Shown here piece after piece: positions 57,515 through 60,243 of a DNA stretch of 60,243 nt. The stretch's first letter is position 1. Each line of letters starts with the position of its first letter. This DNA is from a virus. The DNA lies in IMG/VR virus record IMGVR_UViG_3300034190_001683, positions 1 through 60,243 of that record; one strand, given 5' to 3'. Position numbers and translations under genes: made by a program. The notes beneath the pieces were generated by a model. It saw only the letters and a list, made by a program, of their open reading frames with translations, was not told the origin of the DNA and did no database searches.

Positions 57515-57888
57515 GAAGTTTTCACTTGGGAAAGGGAGCGTTTTGCTCCCTTTTTCTTTTTCTTATCTACTCTTTCTTGATGGTGAAGCTTTCTATGACA
57601 GTTAGCGCACAACACCATACACTTTTTTATTTCTTCATAGGCTTCTTTGAAATTGTGATTTGACACTAATTTATTAACTGGCCTATTATCTTTACTTCTT
57701 TTTATATGATGAAAATCTATAGTGGATATGTGTCTTTCTCCACATATTTCACAAGATAAAGATTCTTTAAATTCTAACCACTGTTTTTTCAGTCTTTTTT
57801 TTCTTTCTTTATTTCTCCTAAGATATGTATCTTTATTTTTTAAGTAGTGATCTCTTTTATACTGTTTTCTTTTTTCATCATCTGTCAT
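57457..57888 (-). CDS. HNH endonuclease, antisense to the capsid gene end
   Basis: 143 residues. Zn-type CEIC (46-49) and CANCH (94-98), DFHH (58-61) and H102 define an HNH/ICEBs-type nuclease. The N-terminus is basic. The last 20 or so codons overlap the end of the major capsid gene on the opposite strand and the capsid terminator lies within it. It is coupled (ATGA) to the acetyltransferase gene. Free-standing HNH genes in phages are often mobile. Confidence 0.75.
   Translation of the reverse strand: MTDDEKRKQYKRDHYLKNKDTYLRRNKERKKRLKKQWLEFKESLSCEICGERHISTIDFHHIKRSKDNRPVNKLVSNHNFKEAYEEIKKCMVLCANCHRKLHHQERVDKKKKKGAKRSLSQVKTSYEAPGEPNIPKGSDTPNE
57531..57560 (+). terminator. intrinsic terminator after the major capsid gene
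   Basis: AAAGGGAGC, loop GTTTT, GCTCCCTTT, then a T-rich run (TTCTTTTTC). It lies inside the antisense HNH gene and would limit read-through from the capsid genes. Confidence 0.85.
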
Positions 57889-58313
57889 AGTCTTTTAGCC
57901 CAATAGATTGAATTTTCATTACCCCAAGGGGAGCTTGGATATATTATTTTGTACTTACATCGTATTAAGGAATTACTGGATGCAGGATTGTCAGTTGATG
58001 TATCCGTTATAATCCATGTATGTCCTTTTTTTCTACTAAATCGTTCTCTTCTACGAATTAGTGATTTTTGTATACCCAAACCTCTATTATCTGGATGCAC
58101 ACAGCAGCGAGATAAATATGCTGTATCTAACCATTGTCTTGATGGAGTAATTAAACCAAAAGCTATTAGTATTTTGTTTTCATATACTAAAAACCATTCT
58201 CCTTCTGGTTCTTCAGACGGTGTAACTGGGTCATCAGCAGGTAGAGACAGTTTTTGTAAGAAGATTAGTTGATTTACTTGTTTTTGGTTTAAATCTAAAG
58301 AGTTAACTCTCAT
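57885..58313 (-). CDS. GNAT-family acetyltransferase
   Basis: 142 residues. The GNAT motif A with the CoA-binding loop is RGLGIQKS (77-84), preceded by the beta strand AYLSRCCVHPDN and followed by TWIITDTSTDNPASSNSLIR. Substrate is unknown; it may acetylate host or phage protein or small molecule. It faces against its late-gene neighbours and probably arrived with the HNH gene. Confidence 0.75.
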   Translation of the reverse strand: MRVNSLDLNQKQVNQLIFLQKLSLPADDPVTPSEEPEGEWFLVYENKILIAFGLITPSRQWLDTAYLSRCCVHPDNRGLGIQKSLIRRRERFSRKKGHTWIITDTSTDNPASSNSLIRCKYKIIYPSSPWGNENSIYWAKRL

Positions 58314-58327
58314 GATAATTTGTTGTG

Positions 58328-58356
58328 TTGCATTTGATGTATTTTAATGGTATAAG
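58328..58356 (+). promoter_or_regulatory. sigma70-type rightward promoter
   Basis: TTGCAT, 17-base spacer, TATAAG. It stands in the 135-base gap after the antisense pair and before the gene at 58449, where it would restore late transcription. ACACACTT/AAGTGTGT inverted repeat at about 58379-58420 follows. Confidence 0.6.
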
Positions 58357-58448
58357 AAGTAAATATCTAGGGTTAATCTACACACTTAACTGACCTAGCA
58401 GACATAGTAGAGAAAGTGTGTATATGTGCTACTACACAGGAGAAATAA

Positions 58449-58919
58449 ATGGGTACAACTACCTTTTCTGGTCCAGTTAAGGCCGGAACAATCAAAGACA
58501 CAACAGGCACGACTGTAGGAACTGACGTAAATAACGTTGGTTTTGTACTAATGGCTCAGTCAGCAGTAATTGATATTACTGGCACGACCGCTACAACCAC
58601 AGTTGGTGTTATCCCAGCAAATTCTAAAATTACAGAAGTGATGTTAAACGTTGTGGAAGCTTCAAACTCCCCTTCAGCAGCTACGGTTTCAGTAGGGTTT
58701 TCAGGAGCAACAACAGCTTTATTAAACGGGACAAACGCTAAAGCCGCAGCTTTAACATACAGCACAGGTATGGCTACCGCTTCTATTAATATAGGAACTG
58801 TTGATCGCACGGTAATCGCTACATTTAATCCAATAGCCACGGCAACTGGAACAGAGGGCATTGCTGACGTAACTGTTAAATATTTACAAGATACTAATCT
58901 AGACGTAACCGATTCTTAA
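58449..58919 (+). CDS. virion surface/decoration-type protein
   Basis: 156 residues, AGGAG six bases before ATG. Gly/Thr/Ala-rich beta protein: FSGPVKAGTIKDTTGTTVGT, then ITEVMLNVVEASNSPSAATV and ALTYSTGMATASINIGTVDR. A similar type of protein is common in capsid or fibre regions of marine phages. Role not known in detail. Confidence 0.55.
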   Translation: MGTTTFSGPVKAGTIKDTTGTTVGTDVNNVGFVLMAQSAVIDITGTTATTTVGVIPANSKITEVMLNVVEASNSPSAATVSVGFSGATTALLNGTNAKAAALTYSTGMATASINIGTVDRTVIATFNPIATATGTEGIADVTVKYLQDTNLDVTDS

Positions 58920-58930
58920 AGGAGTAAGAC

Positions 58931-59236
58931 ATGAGTTTTGCATCTGACGTAAAAGCTCTTACTACAAAGGATACGGGTCAAAAGATTAGTGGTAGAACCA
59001 GAATACAAGGTATTCAGTATGTGCATAACGCTAGTGCTGATATAACTCTCAGCAATGGTGATACTGCTACGGGAACTACCTTACTACAATTAACTTCTTC
59101 TAGTGCGATTGGCACGGAAGATGTTTTCATACCTGATAACGGTATATTGTTTGATTCTGGTATGCACTTAACTAACAGCAATACTGCTGCAATAACCAGC
59201 GTAACCGTATTCTATGTAGGTGGCGGCGAGACCTAA
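58931..59236 (+). CDS. small virion-type beta protein
   Basis: 101 residues with AGGAG. LTTKDTGQKISGRTRIQGIQ, then NSNTAAITSVTVFYVGGG: a beta-sheet protein of the kind that decorates phage heads. Directly follows a similar gene. Function unknown. Confidence 0.55.
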   Translation: MSFASDVKALTTKDTGQKISGRTRIQGIQYVHNASADITLSNGDTATGTTLLQLTSSSAIGTEDVFIPDNGILFDSGMHLTNSNTAAITSVTVFYVGGGET

Positions 59237-59238
59237 TA

Positions 59239-59538
59239 ATGGTCGAGAAGAAAAAACGAAAAGGAATGGGGATTAAAACCTCTGTGAAGTCGGGTAATTT
59301 TCGCCCGACTAAACAAGGTGCGGGCATGACTAAAAAAGGTGTGGCTGCATACCGCAGAGCTAATCCCGGTTCTAAATTAAAAACTGCTGTTACAGGTAAA
59401 GTTAAAAAAGGTTCTAAAGACGCAAAAAGGCGTAAGTCATTCTGCGCTCGTTCTGCAGGACAAATGAAACAATTCCCCAAAGCAGCAAAAGACCCTAATA
59501 GCCGTTTACGGCAAGCTAGAAGAAGGTGGAAGTGTTAA
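59239..59538 (+). CDS. basic protein with RKSFCARSAG motif (DUF6321-like)
   Basis: 99 residues. GAGMTKKGVAAYRRANPGSK, then KAKRRKSFCARSAGQMKQFP and RRRWKC at the end. This combination resembles DUF6321-type phage proteins (recollection, unverified). Very basic; DNA contact inside the virion is possible. Stop overlaps the next start (TAATG). Confidence 0.65.
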   Translation: MVEKKKRKGMGIKTSVKSGNFRPTKQGAGMTKKGVAAYRRANPGSKLKTAVTGKVKKGSKDAKRRKSFCARSAGQMKQFPKAAKDPNSRLRQARRRWKC

Positions 59539-59801
59539 TGGAAAAAGAAGAGATACAGAAAATCTTCAGAGGTGATATTAAAAGTGAAGTTGCTGTTCAG
59601 GCAAATGAGATAAAACACCTTCATTCTGACGTAGAGGATATGAAAGCTGATATAGAAGAAATTAAAAAATCTCTTGCAGAGATTCACAAAGTATTATCAG
59701 AGGCTAGGGGTGGTTGGAAAACATTGATGTGGGCAGCAGGCGCAGGAAGCGCTGTAACTGCTTTTATTATTGCAATACAACAAATTTTTTGGGGAAAGTA
59801 A
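59538..59801 (+). CDS. coiled-coil protein with C-terminal membrane segment
   Basis: 87 residues. A heptad region (ANEIKHLHSDVEDMKADIEE IKK...) is followed by one hydrophobic helix (LMWAAGAGSAVTAFIIAIQQ). A longer frame from GTG 59526 is possible but ATG 59538 overlaps the previous stop. It is the complete version of the partial gene at 1-137. Confidence 0.75.
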   Translation: MEKEEIQKIFRGDIKSEVAVQANEIKHLHSDVEDMKADIEEIKKSLAEIHKVLSEARGGWKTLMWAAGAGSAVTAFIIAIQQIFWGK

Positions 59802-60190
59802 TGAATCAAAAAGAAAAAAAACGTCTTTTAAGTGTTGACGCTATACCCGCTGCAGGAAAGATGGATGAGTTTATAGAAAAAAGAATGCAAGCAAAATTCC
59901 CAAAGCTGTACCCTGATGATGAAGCAAAGAAAACAATGTCAAAAAAAGACAAGGCTGAGATTGATGCTTTTATGAAACGTTATGAAAAAGATAAAGATCT
60001 TACAGATGAGTTTAAGAAAAAAATTAGGGGGGAATTAGAAGACGGCTATGCACGGGTTAGAGGTAAATCAAAAGCTCAAAGTGGAGGCATGAAAGCCGGA
60101 GGTAAAGTAAAAGCTAAGAAAAAAACAACCAGAAAATTTAGAGGTGATGGTATTGTTAAAAAAGGCAAGACTAAATGTAAGATGAGATAA
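59801..60190 (+). CDS. lysine/arginine-rich small protein, short allele
   Basis: 129 residues. N-terminus MNQKEKKRLLSVDAIPAAGK and a helical body differ from the gene at 137-667, but the end GGKVKAKKKTTRKFRGDGIV KKGKTKCKMR agrees with it. Same gene order on both sides. Strain-variable or duplicated locus. Function unknown. Confidence 0.75.
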   Translation: MNQKEKKRLLSVDAIPAAGKMDEFIEKRMQAKFPKLYPDDEAKKTMSKKDKAEIDAFMKRYEKDKDLTDEFKKKIRGELEDGYARVRGKSKAQSGGMKAGGKVKAKKKTTRKFRGDGIVKKGKTKCKMR

Positions 60191-60202
60191 AGGAGGTTTA
60201 GG

Positions 60203-60243
60203 GTGGCATATTTAATTAGTAACATTCCGTATACAAAGGTTTG
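60203..60243 (+). CDS. start of the 224-residue conserved phage protein (partial)
   Basis: GTG 60203 with AGGAGG ahead, identical to the start of the complete gene at 680-1354. Cut by the window end after 13 codons. Confidence 0.8.
   Translation, partial: MAYLISNIPYTKV

Larger units (their letters stand above)
59665..60243. repeat. right contig-end overlap (matches 1-722)
   Basis: Counterpart of the left end, but with a shorter version of the inner gene; see the entry at 1-722. Confidence 0.85.

Overview
The window is most of a tailed-phage genome, very probably a marine podovirus-like phage known mainly from metagenomes. It has a terminase, portal, scaffold and HK97-fold capsid set, P22-like short-tail connector and hub proteins, several huge internal (ejection) proteins, and no tail-tube, sheath or tape-measure genes. 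Base composition is AT-rich. I found no integrase, rRNA or clear tRNA. The contig ends overlap: bases 1-722 and 59665-60243 carry the same genes in the same order, flanking two divergent versions of one gene. The source molecule is therefore probably circular or circularly permuted, at about 59.5 kb.

Layout. Two opposed transcription units diverge at about 49.2 kb and converge at about 26.2 kb. The rightward (late) unit runs from 49.3 kb through the contig end to 26.2 kb. It holds terminase, portal, a GroES-like protein, scaffold, decoration and major capsid proteins, then an antisense HNH/acetyltransferase pair, more decoration genes, a block of tiny lysine-rich proteins, connectors, tail fibres with five LamG domains, holin and M15 endolysin, a tail hub, and four ejection-type proteins ending in a 2085-residue giant. 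Most of these genes are coupled by TAATG or ATGA overlaps.

The leftward (early) unit runs from 49.0 down to 26.3 kb. It holds a 215-residue unknown protein, a regulatory leader (47.1-48.4 kb), small zinc-ribbon proteins, a MoxR-type AAA+ ATPase with a partner and a VWA/metallopeptidase-like protein, many small accessory genes, two large unknowns, a glycosyltransferase, a DUF3310 protein, a VRR-NUC nuclease, family A DNA polymerase, a Cas4/RecB-like nuclease, a SNF2-type helicase, an ssDNA-binding-like protein, an HTH regulator and an AEP primase-helicase. Together these form a self-contained replication and recombination module that still needs host RNA polymerase, since no phage polymerase gene is seen.

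The most unusual part is 45.0-49.2 kb. Seven copies of an 18-19 bp palindrome (GTAGGAGTCGACTCCTAC) sit at promoters, leaders and a terminator. One lies beside a strong sigma70-type promoter whose transcript starts with an rRNA-operon-like boxA. A cluster of GTTCC/GGAAC repeats with an (AAT)9 tract next to it is a candidate replication origin or operator array.
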